A stretch of DNA of 50,792 bases, from contig NZ_JBHTKL010000007.1 in assembly GCF_042675915.1 (NCBI RefSeq), positions 1 to 50,792 on the forward strand, in the 5' to 3' direction. Positions within the stretch are counted from its first letter, which is position 1. Each line of letters begins with the position of its first letter. The notes under the pieces were generated by a model. That model was not told the origin of the DNA. It saw nothing but the letters and a program-made list of their open reading frames with translations, and searched no databases. A program made the position numbers and the translations under genes. Positions 23,434-32,676 of the stretch are shown here, piece after piece. Source of the DNA: Thalassobacillus_A hwangdonensis (lineage in GTDB: Bacteria > Bacillota > Bacilli > Bacillales > Halobacillaceae).

Positions 23434-23463
23434 GTATATTTGAAAACGGTGACGGTCAAACTA
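23434..23463 (+). promoter_or_regulatory. sigma-F promoter of fin
   Basis: GTATA (23434-23438), 15 bases, GGTCAAACTA (23454-23463): full match to GYWTA-N15-GGnnAnAHTR. It gives early forespore transcription, as known for B. subtilis fin. Confidence 0.88.
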
Positions 23464-23492
23464 ATCACAACGTTCAATTAGGAGGTTGTGTG

Positions 23493-23723
23493 ATGGCTAT
23501 CATCTATGTTTGTCGTCATTGTAGCAGGACGGTCGGTGAACTCGACCAGCGAACGGTTGATGAGACCATGCTTGGACTGGATCGATTGACAGAGCAGGAA
23601 CGGATGGAAATGATCGATTTGAAACAGAATGGGGACTTGGAAGTGCAGACGATTTGTGACGATTGTCAGAATGCATATAACCTGAACCCCCAGTATCATG
23701 AAACAGACTTTTTAATTCAATAA
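23493..23723 (+). CDS. fin: Fin, sigma-F inhibitor (YabK)
   Basis: A 76-residue zinc protein with C7/C10 and C55/C58 as the two CxxC pairs. In B. subtilis Fin binds sigma-F in the forespore and helps the switch to sigma-G, a negative loop because fin is itself transcribed by sigma-F. ATG 23493 is 7 bases behind GGAGG; GTG at 23490 is possible. It is followed by mfd 65 bases later, the normal order. Confidence 0.92.
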   Translation: MAIIYVCRHCSRTVGELDQRTVDETMLGLDRLTEQERMEMIDLKQNGDLEVQTICDDCQNAYNLNPQYHETDFLIQ

Positions 23724-23788
23724 CATCATACACCCTTTGATGAAAGGCGATCCACGCTGGGGGAGTAGAGGTTGTGGAGGAATCGTTT

Positions 23789-26700
23789 ATGCAAGGTATC
23801 AAGGATTATCTAAGCCCACAGGATGATATCCATTCCATACTGAAGGGCTTTTCTTCAGGTATGAAAGAACAGATGGTAGCTGGCCTATCAGGCTCTGCGC
23901 GGAGCCTTCTGGTTTCCATTTTGAATGAATCATTGGAGCGCCCTGTGTTGTTGGTGACGCACCAATTAGTTCAGGCACAGCAATTGTATGAGGATATGCA
24001 GGAGTTGACCGCGGAAGATAACGTCCATCTTTATCCGGTCAATGAGTTGATTGCTTCAGAAATCGCAATCGCCAGTCCGGAATTGAAAAGCCAGCGTATT
24101 GAGGCGTTAAGCAGATGGCTGAACCAATCCAATGGAATTCTGATTGCTCCGGTAGCAGCATTGAAGCGGATTCTGCCTCCGAAATCATATTGGCAGGATA
24201 ATGTATTGGAATTCAAAGTAGGGGAAGACGTCGACCTTGATAACTATCTGCTTCGCCTCGTCGACATGGGATATGAGCGTGCGGGAATGGTTGCGACTCC
24301 GGGAGAATTCAGTGTGCGGGGCGGAATCATCGATATCTACCCGCTTACAGCTTCCTACCCTTATCGCATCGAGTTGTTTGATACCGAAGTGGATTCAATC
24401 CGAACATTCGATTCTGAATCTCAACGTTCGCAGGATAAATTGGACAGTGCTACAATCGAGCCTGCAACGGAACTGTTGTTGACAAGCGAAGATTATGTCA
24501 GAGCCTCTCAGCGTCTAGGAGAGGCCTTAAGCCATTCTCTGAAGAAGCTGAATCAAAATGCGGCGAAAGAGACATTAAGAGAAACAATCGAACACGACAT
24601 TGATCTGCTGGACCAGCAGACGCGCTTTCAGGAAATGTATAAGTACGTGTCATACTACTATGATCAACCAGAAACACTTCTTGATTACCTTTCAAAAGAT
24701 GGACTGGTCATCATGGACGAAGTGAGTCGGATCCAGGAGACAGCGAACAACCTCGATAAGGAAGAAGCGGAGTGGTACGGGAGTCTGCTTGAAACAAATA
24801 AGATGGTCAGGGACATGTCCATCTCCTATGATTGGCATGAGGTTTGGGGGCGTATGGAACAGCAACGTCTCTATTTGTCTGTGTTTTTACGCCACATTCC
24901 GAATACCAATCCTGAAAATGTCGTCAATATCTCCTGTCGTCAGATGCAGCAGTTCCATGGTCAGATGAATCTTTTGAAAAACGAAATGGAACGCTGGAAT
25001 AAACAAAAGTTTTCAGTCGTGATCTTTGCACCGAGTGAGCGAAGAGCAGACAAGATTCAATCGGTGCTTGATGATTATGACATGGAAGCTGTAGTGCAAA
25101 AGGAGGAATTGAGCCTCCCTGTCAGTAAACCGGTAATCACAATCGGAAATCCTCGATCAGGATTCGAGATGCCGATGCATAAACTTGTGGTACTTACTGA
25201 AAACGAACTGTTCAAAAAGCGTACGAGCAAACCGAAGCGGAAGCAGAAGATTTCAAATGCAGAACGGATCAAGAATTATCAGGAATTGAAGGTCGGCGAC
25301 TATGTCGTCCATGCGAATCACGGAATCGGTAAATACTTAGGTGTAGAGACGCTGGAAATGAATGGAGTCCACAAAGACTTCATGGTGGTCAAATATTCCG
25401 GTAACGACAAGTTGTTCGTACCCATTGATCAGATTGACCTCATTCAGAAATACGTAGGTTCAGAGGGGAAAGAACCGAAAGTATATAAACTTGGCGGAAG
25501 TGAATGGACGAAAGTGAAGCGGAAAGTCCAGTCTTCTGTTGAGGACATCGCGGACGATCTGATCAAGCTTTATGCTGAACGAGAAGCCTCAAGAGGCCAT
25601 GCCTTCTCCGAAGACTCGGAGATGCAGCGGGAATTCGAAGCTTCGTTCCCATATCAGGAAACCGATGATCAGATCCGCTGTATCGAAGAAATCAAAGAAG
25701 ATATGGAAAAAATACGGCCGATGGATCGGCTTCTTTGCGGTGATGTCGGTTACGGTAAGACAGAAGTGGCTATCCGGGCTGCGTTCAAAGCCGTATCAGA
25801 AGGGAAACAGGTCGCGATTCTTGTTCCGACGACAATACTTGCACAACAGCATTTTGAGACGATGCGGGAGCGATTCCAGGATTTTGCGATCAACATCGGG
25901 TTGATGAGCAGGTTCCGTACTAAGAAGCAGCAGCAGGAAACGACGGACCAGCTCCGTAAAGGACTCGTGGATATTGTGGTCGGAACGCACCGGATTCTTT
26001 CCAAGGATATCAAATTCAAGGACTTAGGACTGTTGATTGTCGATGAAGAGCAGCGCTTCGGTGTCAAGCATAAAGAGAAAATCAAACAGATGAAGGCGAA
26101 TGTGGATGTACTGACATTGACCGCCACTCCGATTCCACGGACATTGCATATGTCGATGCTTGGTGTCCGTGATTTATCGGTCATTGAAACACCTCCAGAG
26201 AACCGCTTCCCAATCCAGACTTATGTACTGGAATACAACCCTGTCTTCATGAGAGAGGCGATCGAGCGGGAAATGGCAAGAGGGGGACAAGTCTTTTTCC
26301 TCTTCAACCGTGTAGAGAATATCGAGCGGATGGCAGAAGAAATTTCCGCACTCGTTCCTGAAGCTAGGGTGACGTTTGCGCATGGCCAGATGAACGAAAC
26401 TCAGCTGGAGAATGTCATGTTCTCTTTCCTGGAAGGGGAATTCGATGTACTCGTCAGTACGACGATCATCGAAACCGGAGTAGATATTCCAAACGTCAAT
26501 ACTCTGATTGTGTATGATGCTGATAAAATGGGCCTTAGCCAGCTTTATCAGCTGCGTGGACGTGTAGGGCGCTCCAACCGCGTTGCATACGCTTATTTCA
26601 CCTATCAAAAAGATAAGGTGCTGACGGAAGTTGCGGAGAAAAGACTGCAGGCAATCAAAGAATTCACCGAACTTGGATCAGGTTTCAAAATTGCGATGAG

Positions 26701-27331
26701 AGACCTTTCCATCCGCGGTGCTGGAAATCTGCTGGGCGCTCAGCAGCATGGCTTCATCGATTCGGTCGGGTTCGATATGTACTCTCAAATGCTCAAAGAT
26801 GCAATCGAAGCAAGAAAGCAAGGCAAAGAGCCTGAAGCGATCCAGCCATTCCAAGTGGAGTTGGACCTGGATATCGATGCATACCTACCGGAATCTTATA
26901 TTTCCGATGAAAAACAAAAGATCGATATGTATAAGCAGTTCCAGGCAATCGAGACGATGGAGGACATCCATGATTTAAGGGACGAGTTGATCGACCGATT
27001 CGGTGATTATCCCGAGGAGGTCGAGAATCTGTTCATGGTTGCGTCATTGAAATTCCATGCCAAGAAATCAAGGATCGAGTCGATTTCTGAACATAAAAAG
27101 AAAAAGTCGATCGAGCTGATCATGACAGCAGATGAAAGTCAGCAGATCGATGGAGCGAAGCTGTTTGAATTCGCCAACCGTTATGGAAGGATGATCAAGC
27201 TGGGAACAGAAGACCAGAAGCTGAAAGTGACCTTCCAGCTGGATAAAAAATCACATGTGAGAAGATACCACCTCGTGGAAGAATTCATTCAGCACCTTCC
27301 GGATATGAAAAGGAGTGCGGATTCAGCATAA
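23789..27331 (+). CDS. mfd: transcription-repair coupling factor Mfd
   Basis: Mfd pushes stalled RNA polymerase off damaged DNA and recruits UvrA for repair. The 1180-residue protein has the UvrB-like N-terminal module (about 1-350), the RNA polymerase-interaction (CarD-like) domain with GDYVVHANHGIGKYLG (near 505), the helicase motor with Walker A G651-K657 (GDVGYGKT) and Walker B D752-E-E-Q755, the TRG region and the C-terminal autoinhibitory D7 domain. The length is the usual one. ATG 23789 follows GGAGG by 8 bases. It may be co-transcribed with fin in sporulation and has no obvious strong promoter of its own. Confidence 0.97.
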   Translation: MQGIKDYLSPQDDIHSILKGFSSGMKEQMVAGLSGSARSLLVSILNESLERPVLLVTHQLVQAQQLYEDMQELTAEDNVHLYPVNELIASEIAIASPELKSQRIEALSRWLNQSNGILIAPVAALKRILPPKSYWQDNVLEFKVGEDVDLDNYLLRLVDMGYERAGMVATPGEFSVRGGIIDIYPLTASYPYRIELFDTEVDSIRTFDSESQRSQDKLDSATIEPATELLLTSEDYVRASQRLGEALSHSLKKLNQNAAKETLRETIEHDIDLLDQQTRFQEMYKYVSYYYDQPETLLDYLSKDGLVIMDEVSRIQETANNLDKEEAEWYGSLLETNKMVRDMSISYDWHEVWGRMEQQRLYLSVFLRHIPNTNPENVVNISCRQMQQFHGQMNLLKNEMERWNKQKFSVVIFAPSERRADKIQSVLDDYDMEAVVQKEELSLPVSKPVITIGNPRSGFEMPMHKLVVLTENELFKKRTSKPKRKQKISNAERIKNYQELKVGDYVVHANHGIGKYLGVETLEMNGVHKDFMVVKYSGNDKLFVPIDQIDLIQKYVGSEGKEPKVYKLGGSEWTKVKRKVQSSVEDIADDLIKLYAEREASRGHAFSEDSEMQREFEASFPYQETDDQIRCIEEIKEDMEKIRPMDRLLCGDVGYGKTEVAIRAAFKAVSEGKQVAILVPTTILAQQHFETMRERFQDFAINIGLMSRFRTKKQQQETTDQLRKGLVDIVVGTHRILSKDIKFKDLGLLIVDEEQRFGVKHKEKIKQMKANVDVLTLTATPIPRTLHMSMLGVRDLSVIETPPENRFPIQTYVLEYNPVFMREAIEREMARGGQVFFLFNRVENIERMAEEISALVPEARVTFAHGQMNETQLENVMFSFLEGEFDVLVSTTIIETGVDIPNVNTLIVYDADKMGLSQLYQLRGRVGRSNRVAYAYFTYQKDKVLTEVAEKRLQAIKEFTELGSGFKIAMRDLSIRGAGNLLGAQQHGFIDSVGFDMYSQMLKDAIEARKQGKEPEAIQPFQVELDLDIDAYLPESYISDEKQKIDMYKQFQAIETMEDIHDLRDELIDRFGDYPEEVENLFMVASLKFHAKKSRIESISEHKKKKSIELIMTADESQQIDGAKLFEFANRYGRMIKLGTEDQKLKVTFQLDKKSHVRRYHLVEEFIQHLPDMKRSADSA

Positions 27332-27398
27332 AAATTAACAATTACTGCATGATGCAGGGAATAAAGTAACTTTTTTCGACAAAATCCAATCTGCGGAT

Positions 27399-27427
27399 GA
27401 ATAGGTTCATTTTGTTGATTCATACTA
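27399..27427 (+). promoter_or_regulatory. sigma-G promoter of spoVT
   Basis: GAATA (27399-27403, preceded by T), 17 bases, CATACTA (27421-27427): complete sigma-G consensus, in line with forespore expression of spoVT. Confidence 0.85.
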
Positions 27428-27502
27428 AGGTCATCACCAAACTGTTGAGCTAAACAGGCGAAACACTAAGGTCAATCATCACTGAAAGTGAGGCATCTTA
27501 GC

Positions 27503-28039
27503 ATGAAAGCAACAGGAATAGTACGACGTATCGATGATTTAGGCAGGGTGGTCATTCCAAAAGAGATTCGCCGGACACTACGTATTCGTGAAGGAGATCC
27601 ATTGGAAATTTTTGTGGATCGTGAAGGCGAGGTCATCTTAAAAAAATATTCTCCGATCAGCGAGCTTGGAGATTTTGCGAAAGAGTATGCCGATGCTTTA
27701 TTCGACTCACTCGGTCAACCTGTCATGATTTGTGATAGGGATGAGTTTATTGCAGTAGCCGGGGGAACGAAAAAGAACTACATGAACAAAAATATCGGCC
27801 AGAAAATTGAACAAGCAATGGATGATCGATCTGCGCGAGTGGAGAAGAATGGTGGCGAAGTAGAGCTTGTAGAAGGAAACCCCGAAACGGTGTCCTCTTA
27901 CCTCATCACCCCGATCATTGCACAAGGAGATCCAATTGGCTGCGTCGTCATGTACACGAAAGACGGGCCGGCACTTGGAGATGTTGAAGTCAAGTCTTTG
28001 GAGACAGCTGCAAGTTTCCTTGCACGCCAAATGGAATAG
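27503..28039 (+). CDS. spoVT: SpoVT, stage V sporulation transcription regulator
   Basis: SpoVT tunes sigma-G-dependent genes in the forespore, activating some and repressing others. The 178-residue protein has an AbrB-type DNA-binding domain (1-53, pattern MKATGIVRRIDDLGRVVIP) and a C-terminal GAF-like domain (about 60-178). Its first domain is a clear paralogue of AbrB at 8.1-8.4 kb. GAGG lies 9 bases before the ATG. Confidence 0.96.
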   Translation: MKATGIVRRIDDLGRVVIPKEIRRTLRIREGDPLEIFVDREGEVILKKYSPISELGDFAKEYADALFDSLGQPVMICDRDEFIAVAGGTKKNYMNKNIGQKIEQAMDDRSARVEKNGGEVELVEGNPETVSSYLITPIIAQGDPIGCVVMYTKDGPALGDVEVKSLETAASFLARQME

Positions 28040-28060
28040 AAATAATCATTCATTACTATG

Positions 28061-28092
28061 AAAGCCGTGGGACAATGTCTTACGGCTTTTTC
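28061..28092 (+). terminator. terminator of spoVT
   Basis: AAAGCCGT (28061-28068) pairs with ACGGCTTT (28082-28089), with inner GAC/GTC pairing and a T-rich tail. Confidence 0.88.
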
Positions 28093-28149
28093 TTGTTCAG
28101 AAGTATCTTTTCAGAAGTTCACTGGTTGTTCGTTCCAGTAAGCCGTTAG

Positions 28150-28158
28150 TGATATAAT
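28150..28158 (+). promoter_or_regulatory. extended -10 promoter of yabM
   Basis: TGA before TATAAT (28153-28158) gives an extended -10; the -35 region (around TTCGTT, 28129-28134) is poor. Confidence 0.55.
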
Positions 28159-28190
28159 GGTGGGTAATGAATGAAGGAAAGGCGAGCCTT

Positions 28191-29786
28191 ATGAATGATT
28201 CAACCTCATCGAAACAACTATTCCAAGGAGCACTGATTCTTACCATCGCAGGCCTGCTCAGTAAAGTTCTTAGTGCTGGATATCGTGTACCCCTGCAGAA
28301 TATCACAGGTGACCTTGGATTTTATATTTATCAGCAAGTGTATCCATTGCTTGGCATAATCATGGTGCTTTCACTTTACGGTTTTCCCGTTGCTGTTTCA
28401 AAAATTGTCGCAGAATATAATAATGATTCCAGGGATTTGTGTTGGCGGACGTTTTATATCCCTGTCGTATCTGTATTGCTTGTAGTATGTGTCGTTCTGT
28501 TTCTCTTGGTTTACATAGGAGCGGGGTCCATCGCCGGATGGATGGGGGATGAAGCCATTGAAGTCGGAATTCAATCGGCAGCGGTTGCTTTTCTACTGGT
28601 GCCTTTCACCTCATTGCTACGAGGTGTCTTCCAAGGGATGAACGATATGAGACCGACCGCTGTATCGCAGATCATTGAACAGTTGGTTCGCGTCGCCATC
28701 ATAATCGCTGTAGCATTTATAGCCGTCGATCGTCAGGATATGTATCTGATCGGCCCTGGAGCGGCATTCGGAGCGGTGTTTGGCGGCCTGGCAGCTTTTG
28801 CTTATCTGGCTTTACTTTTCCATAAACGAAAACCATGGAATGATCAAACGGTCGAAGCGGCTTTAAGTATTGCGCAATATATCAAGACTGTATTCGTATA
28901 TGGACTATTCATTTGCCTGAATTATATGTTATTGCTTCTTCTGCAATTAGCCGATGCGTTTACCTTAGTCCCTGGACTGGTGGATCACGGTTTGGAGCTC
29001 GAAGAGGCGAAAGTGACCAAAGGAATATTCGATCGGGGCCATCCATTGATTCAATTAGGAACGGTACTTGGGTCGTCGCTTGCTCTGGCGCTCATCCCAA
29101 CGATTACGAAAAATCGAATGATGACTAAGCCGGATGCGTTTCGCTTTCATATCAGAACAGCGATAAAGTTGAGCCTAGGCATTTCGATCGGAGCAACTGT
29201 CGGATTAATATTACTCTTCCCTTATGTAAATGAGTTGCTGTTCCAGGATCAGGCCGGGACAAATGCATTGCGAATACTGATGCTGGTCATTCTTTTCAGT
29301 TCGTTGGCAATTACCGCCTCTTCCATTTTGCAAGGAATGGACTATATCTTCCATACTGCCTTGTTTGTGCTGGTTGGTGTAGGCATCAAATGGACAGGGA
29401 ACTGGCTGCTTATTCCATATGCCGGAATACATGGTGCAGCACTCGCATCCGTCATTAGTGTCGGTGTCGTTCTGGTACTGAATCGCTGGTTGATCCGAAA
29501 GCGTGTCGTAAAAGGGATCCTGCCATGGCAGCTGTTCCTGAAAGTAGGCCTTGCTTTAACTGGAATGGGGCTTTTCGTACTGAGTGCCATATTCGTCGAG
29601 CAAACGTGGTTGGATATTGCTACACGAGTTCAGCTTGCTGCATATACACTGATGGTCTCAGGGCTCGGCGGTCTTATTTACTTGATCCTTTTGATTAAAC
29701 TCCGCTGCTTTGGTAAAAAGGAGTTAGAACAATTCCCTTATGGAGAATATTTGATTACATTGTTGCCAAGGAGGACGAAACCGTGA
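28191..29786 (+). CDS. yabM: YabM, MurJ/SpoVB-type polysaccharide or lipid-precursor flippase
   Basis: A 531-residue integral membrane protein of the MOP superfamily (polysaccharide export/MurJ/SpoVB group) with about 14 hydrophobic helices spread over its length. Relatives move lipid-linked sugar precursors across the membrane; the B. subtilis homologue YabM has no proven substrate. ATG 28191 is used as AAGGAAAGG lies 8-9 bases upstream; an earlier ATG at 28167 has no room for a ribosome site. Its stop overlaps the GTG of mazG by 4 bases, so the two are translationally coupled. Confidence 0.85.
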   Translation: MNDSTSSKQLFQGALILTIAGLLSKVLSAGYRVPLQNITGDLGFYIYQQVYPLLGIIMVLSLYGFPVAVSKIVAEYNNDSRDLCWRTFYIPVVSVLLVVCVVLFLLVYIGAGSIAGWMGDEAIEVGIQSAAVAFLLVPFTSLLRGVFQGMNDMRPTAVSQIIEQLVRVAIIIAVAFIAVDRQDMYLIGPGAAFGAVFGGLAAFAYLALLFHKRKPWNDQTVEAALSIAQYIKTVFVYGLFICLNYMLLLLLQLADAFTLVPGLVDHGLELEEAKVTKGIFDRGHPLIQLGTVLGSSLALALIPTITKNRMMTKPDAFRFHIRTAIKLSLGISIGATVGLILLFPYVNELLFQDQAGTNALRILMLVILFSSLAITASSILQGMDYIFHTALFVLVGVGIKWTGNWLLIPYAGIHGAALASVISVGVVLVLNRWLIRKRVVKGILPWQLFLKVGLALTGMGLFVLSAIFVEQTWLDIATRVQLAAYTLMVSGLGGLIYLILLIKLRCFGKKELEQFPYGEYLITLLPRRTKP

Positions 29787-31249
29787 ATGCCATCCAAATC
29801 ATCGGACTCGGCGCTGGAGATATGGATCAGCTGCCGTTAGGAATATATAGGAAATTGACGGGCAATAAAGCAAACGTCTATGTACGAACCGAAGATCATC
29901 CGGTCATCGAAGAATTGAAAAAAGAAGGTGTCACATTTACAGCTTTTGATGAAGTGTATGAAGCGCATGATCACTTTGAAGCTGTCTATGAAGATATAAC
30001 AGCGAGGTTGATGGAAGCTGCGGCTGAAGGGGATATCCTCTATGCCGTGCCCGGTCATCCGATGCTAGCGGAACGTACCGTGCAACTGTTATTGCAAAAG
30101 GAAAAGGAAGGAAGCATATCTGTTCGTGTACTCGGTGGCAAGAGTTATCTCGACGATCTTTACACCGCACTTAAAATTGACCCAATCGAAGGGATGCAGT
30201 TCATCGACGGAACAGCCTTTGACCGGAATATGCTTCACTATACGAATCATATCATCTTCTGCCAGGTCTATGATGAAATGATCGCGTCAGATGTAAAGCT
30301 GCAATTGCTCGAGGATTTGCCGCCGGAGTATCCGGTCACAGTGGTTACTGCAGCAGGAAGTTCGGATGAAACGTTGACGACTGTACCATTGGAAGAGCTT
30401 GATCGTACAGTCGAACTCAATAATCTCACAAGTGTGTACATTCCGCCGGTCGAAAAAGAGGTGCTGAATCATCAGTTCTTCCGTCTGAGAGAAGTGATCA
30501 AGGCGTTGCGTGGACCTGATGGGTGCCCATGGGATAGAAAGCAGACACATGAGTCACTCCGTAAATATTTGATCGAAGAAGCATACGAGGTCATCGATGC
30601 GATCAATCGACAGGATGATGATGATCTTGCTGAAGAACTCGGTGATGTACTGTTGCAGGTCATGCTTCACAGTCAGATCGGAGAGGACGAAGGTTACTTT
30701 ACAGTCGATGACGTCATCCGATCGATCACCGATAAAATGATCCGCAGACATCCGCACGTGTTTCAGGATGTCGATGTCGAATCGGCAGACGAGGTCGTGA
30801 CGAATTGGGATGAGATCAAGAAGCAGGAGAAAGGGGAATCCCCTGAATCCCTGCTCGATGATATCCCGACAAGCTTCCCGGCATTGCTGCAGGCAGAAGA
30901 AATCCAGCGGAAAGCTGCAAAAGTCGGTTTCGACTGGAAAGAACCTGCACCGATTTGGGAGAAAGTGAAAGAAGAATGGCAGGAGTTCAATGAAGCCTTT
31001 CAGGAAGATGATCCTGCTAAAATGGAAAATGAACTTGGGGACCTGCTTTTTGCTATTGTAAACTTGGCACGCTATTATAAAATAAATGCAGAAACCGCGT
31101 TGAACGGTACGAATGAAAAATTTCGCACACGATTCAAGTATATCGAAGCAAGTGTCAAGCAAACAGGGAATACGTTGGAGAATTGCACGCTTGAAGAGCT
31201 CGACAGTTACTGGAATGAAGCTAAGAAACAATATAAAGGGGAGATATGA
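29783..31249 (+). CDS. mazG: YabN, SAM methylase-like / MazG NTP pyrophosphohydrolase fusion
   Basis: A 488-residue two-domain protein. Residues 1 to about 230 have the tetrapyrrole (corrin/porphyrin) methylase fold with IIGLGAGDMDQLPLG and a YAVPGHPMLAERTV loop; residues about 240-488 carry two MazG units, the first with the E265-E266 metal cluster and EELGDVLLQV. MazG hydrolyses NTPs to NMPs plus PPi and can clear damaged nucleotides. The fused methylase domain is family-wide in Bacillaceae, with no known substrate. The start is GTG with AGGAGG 8 bases upstream. It ends by overlapping yabO. Confidence 0.93.
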   Translation: MNAIQIIGLGAGDMDQLPLGIYRKLTGNKANVYVRTEDHPVIEELKKEGVTFTAFDEVYEAHDHFEAVYEDITARLMEAAAEGDILYAVPGHPMLAERTVQLLLQKEKEGSISVRVLGGKSYLDDLYTALKIDPIEGMQFIDGTAFDRNMLHYTNHIIFCQVYDEMIASDVKLQLLEDLPPEYPVTVVTAAGSSDETLTTVPLEELDRTVELNNLTSVYIPPVEKEVLNHQFFRLREVIKALRGPDGCPWDRKQTHESLRKYLIEEAYEVIDAINRQDDDDLAEELGDVLLQVMLHSQIGEDEGYFTVDDVIRSITDKMIRRHPHVFQDVDVESADEVVTNWDEIKKQEKGESPESLLDDIPTSFPALLQAEEIQRKAAKVGFDWKEPAPIWEKVKEEWQEFNEAFQEDDPAKMENELGDLLFAIVNLARYYKINAETALNGTNEKFRTRFKYIEASVKQTGNTLENCTLEELDSYWNEAKKQYKGEI

Positions 31250-31251
31250 CG

Positions 31252-31515
31252 ATGCGCTTGGACAAATTTTTGAAAATATCCCGCTTGATCAAACGACGTA
31301 CCTTAGCAAAAGAGGTTGCCGATCAAGGTCGGATCAACGTCAATGGTAATGAGGCGAAAGCTGCAACAAATCTGCAGGTCGGGGATGAATTGACGATTCA
31401 ATTCGGACAGAAAATCCTGACGATCGAAGTGAAGGACTTAAGGGAAAATGTAAAGAAAGACGAAGCCACTACACTTTACTCCATCGTAAAAGAGGAGCAA
31501 GTGCAGCGGTCATAA
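31252..31515 (+). CDS. rqcP: RqcP (YabO), S4-domain ribosome quality-control factor
   Basis: An 87-residue S4 RNA-binding protein (MRLDKFLKISRLIKRRTLAKEVADQG at the start, shortened here to its pattern MRLDKFLK...RRTLAKE). The B. subtilis homologue works with RqcH to add poly-alanine tails to peptides on stalled 50S subunits. It resembles Hsp15 of E. coli. ATG 31252 is 9 bases after AAGGGGAG and matches the family; ATG 31246 in frame overlaps the mazG stop. It is the last gene of the yabM-mazG-yabO unit. Confidence 0.93.
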   Translation: MRLDKFLKISRLIKRRTLAKEVADQGRINVNGNEAKAATNLQVGDELTIQFGQKILTIEVKDLRENVKKDEATTLYSIVKEEQVQRS

Positions 31516-31520
31516 AGAGG

Positions 31521-31551
31521 AGCCACCTTGCTGGGCGGGGTGGCTTTTTTA
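31521..31551 (+). terminator. terminator of yabO
   Basis: AGCCACC (31521-31527) pairs with GGTGGCT (31539-31545), followed by six T residues. Confidence 0.88.
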
Positions 31552-31561
31552 CGTTCTGAGG

Positions 31562-31756
31562 TGCATGTCGCGACTGTACGAGTCCTTTGCGCACTTAATG
31601 TTATCCGGCTCCAAGGACTAGCCGCTCGTGACATAAGCATTCTCCTCATACCGTCAAAGATCAGACGGGATGAAGGAGCCTGCTTATGCATGTCGCGGCT
31701 GAACGAGTCCTTTGCGCACTTAATGTTCTATTTCTTTTTCTTTTTTCATAGGTTGT
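31562..31756 (+). repeat. intergenic hairpin repeat, family 2, copy B (upstream of yabP)
   Basis: The same element as at 15016-15183. A hairpin from CATAAGCA (31632) to TGCTTATG (31688) with an inner CTCC...CCGTC/GACGG...GGAG stem is flanked by sequence that aligns without gaps to copy A. In addition, 41 bases at 31562-31602 recur at 31687-31727 with two differences, so the right flank is duplicated to the left of the hairpin. The right end reaches CATAGG at 31747, in the yabP promoter. Confidence 0.75.
31726..31754 (+). promoter_or_regulatory. candidate sigma-E promoter of yabP
   Basis: TTCTATT (31726-31732) and CATAGGTT (31747-31754) are spaced by 14 bases, similar to the sigma-E pattern KMATATT-N14-CATACAnT (5 of 7 and about 6 of 8). 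Early mother-cell expression is known for B. subtilis yabP. Confidence 0.5.
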
Positions 31757-31781
31757 ACTAAGTGAAGAGGAGGTAATTAGA

Positions 31782-32078
31782 ATGGAGCATTATGAAAAAG
31801 ATTTGCGTGCTGGCAATGCGGAACATCACGTAAAGATGAACAATAGACGGAACCTTGAAATATCTGGAGTGAAAGAGGTCGACAGCTTCGATAACGAAGA
31901 ATTCCTTTTGCAGACATCGATGGGTTACCTCGTAATAAGGGGTCAGAATCTCCAAATGAAGAATCTGGATGTCGGACAAGGACTGGTTTCCATCAAGGGG
32001 AAAATCTACGAGCTGACTTATCTGGATGAGCAGCATGCGGAGAAAGCTAAAGGATTCTTTAGCAAGCTGTTCAAATGA
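31782..32078 (+). CDS. yabP: YabP, sporulation protein
   Basis: A 98-residue YabP-family protein (the YabP/YqfC domain), a small beta-rich protein needed for sporulation in B. subtilis, without known biochemical role. The region RRNLEISGVKEVDSFDNEEF and the following LLQTSMGYLVIRG carry the family pattern. GAGGAGG lies 8-9 bases upstream. Its stop overlaps the ATG of yabQ by 4 bases. Confidence 0.92.
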   Translation: MEHYEKDLRAGNAEHHVKMNNRRNLEISGVKEVDSFDNEEFLLQTSMGYLVIRGQNLQMKNLDVGQGLVSIKGKIYELTYLDEQHAEKAKGFFSKLFK

Positions 32079-32665
32079 CGCTGACAACGCAATTCCTGAC
32101 AATGCTTACGATGATAGGCGGAGGTATTTATCTCGGAGCAGCTGTAGATACAATGAAACGATTTGAAAAAAACTATCGCAAACACGTGCTGATGAACTAT
32201 GTCATTGTCATCAGCTTTTGGCTTTTGCAGGTTCTGATTCTTTTTTATCTTTTATATCAGACAAACTATGGGGAATTGCGCCTGTATGTCTTTTTGGCAG
32301 TGCTTTGCGGGTTTGCGGCGTATAAAGGGCTCTTCCAGCAAAGTTACCGGAAGCTGCTCGAGCGGTTGATCCGTATTTCACTGTGGATTTCTACAATGAT
32401 CAAAAAATGCTTCAGAACCTTCGTATTCAAGCCGATAATAGGATTGTGGAAGCTGCTGCAATCCATTGTAATATGGGTTTTAACAGTCTTGCTTGCGGGT
32501 ATTCTACTGTTGTTACGTATTGTATGGTGGCCATTTCGCCTCATACTTGGACTTATTTGGAGACTCGTCCCACAAAATATTAAAAATTACTTATTCGCTG
32601 GAGCAGGATTTTACGATAAAATAAAGAATATAATAAAAAAATGGTGGAAAAAATTCCAGAAATAG
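32075..32665 (+). CDS. yabQ: YabQ, sporulation membrane protein
   Basis: A 196-residue membrane protein with about four to five hydrophobic helices (near residues 5-25, 38-60, 67-88 and 118-150) and a lysine-rich C-terminus. YabQ is required in B. subtilis for cortex formation and sits in the membrane around the forespore. It is coupled to yabP (ATGA overlap) and is followed 11 bases later by divIC. Confidence 0.9.
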   Translation: MTLTTQFLTMLTMIGGGIYLGAAVDTMKRFEKNYRKHVLMNYVIVISFWLLQVLILFYLLYQTNYGELRLYVFLAVLCGFAAYKGLFQQSYRKLLERLIRISLWISTMIKKCFRTFVFKPIIGLWKLLQSIVIWVLTVLLAGILLLLRIVWWPFRLILGLIWRLVPQNIKNYLFAGAGFYDKIKNIIKKWWKKFQK

Positions 32666-32676
32666 GAGGCAAATAA

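Noticed and set aside
31562..31727. CRISPR array (two direct repeats with a spacer)
   Set aside because: There are only two 41-base repeats with imperfect identity around a hairpin, no further units and no cas genes; the same hairpin recurs at 15.0 kb.
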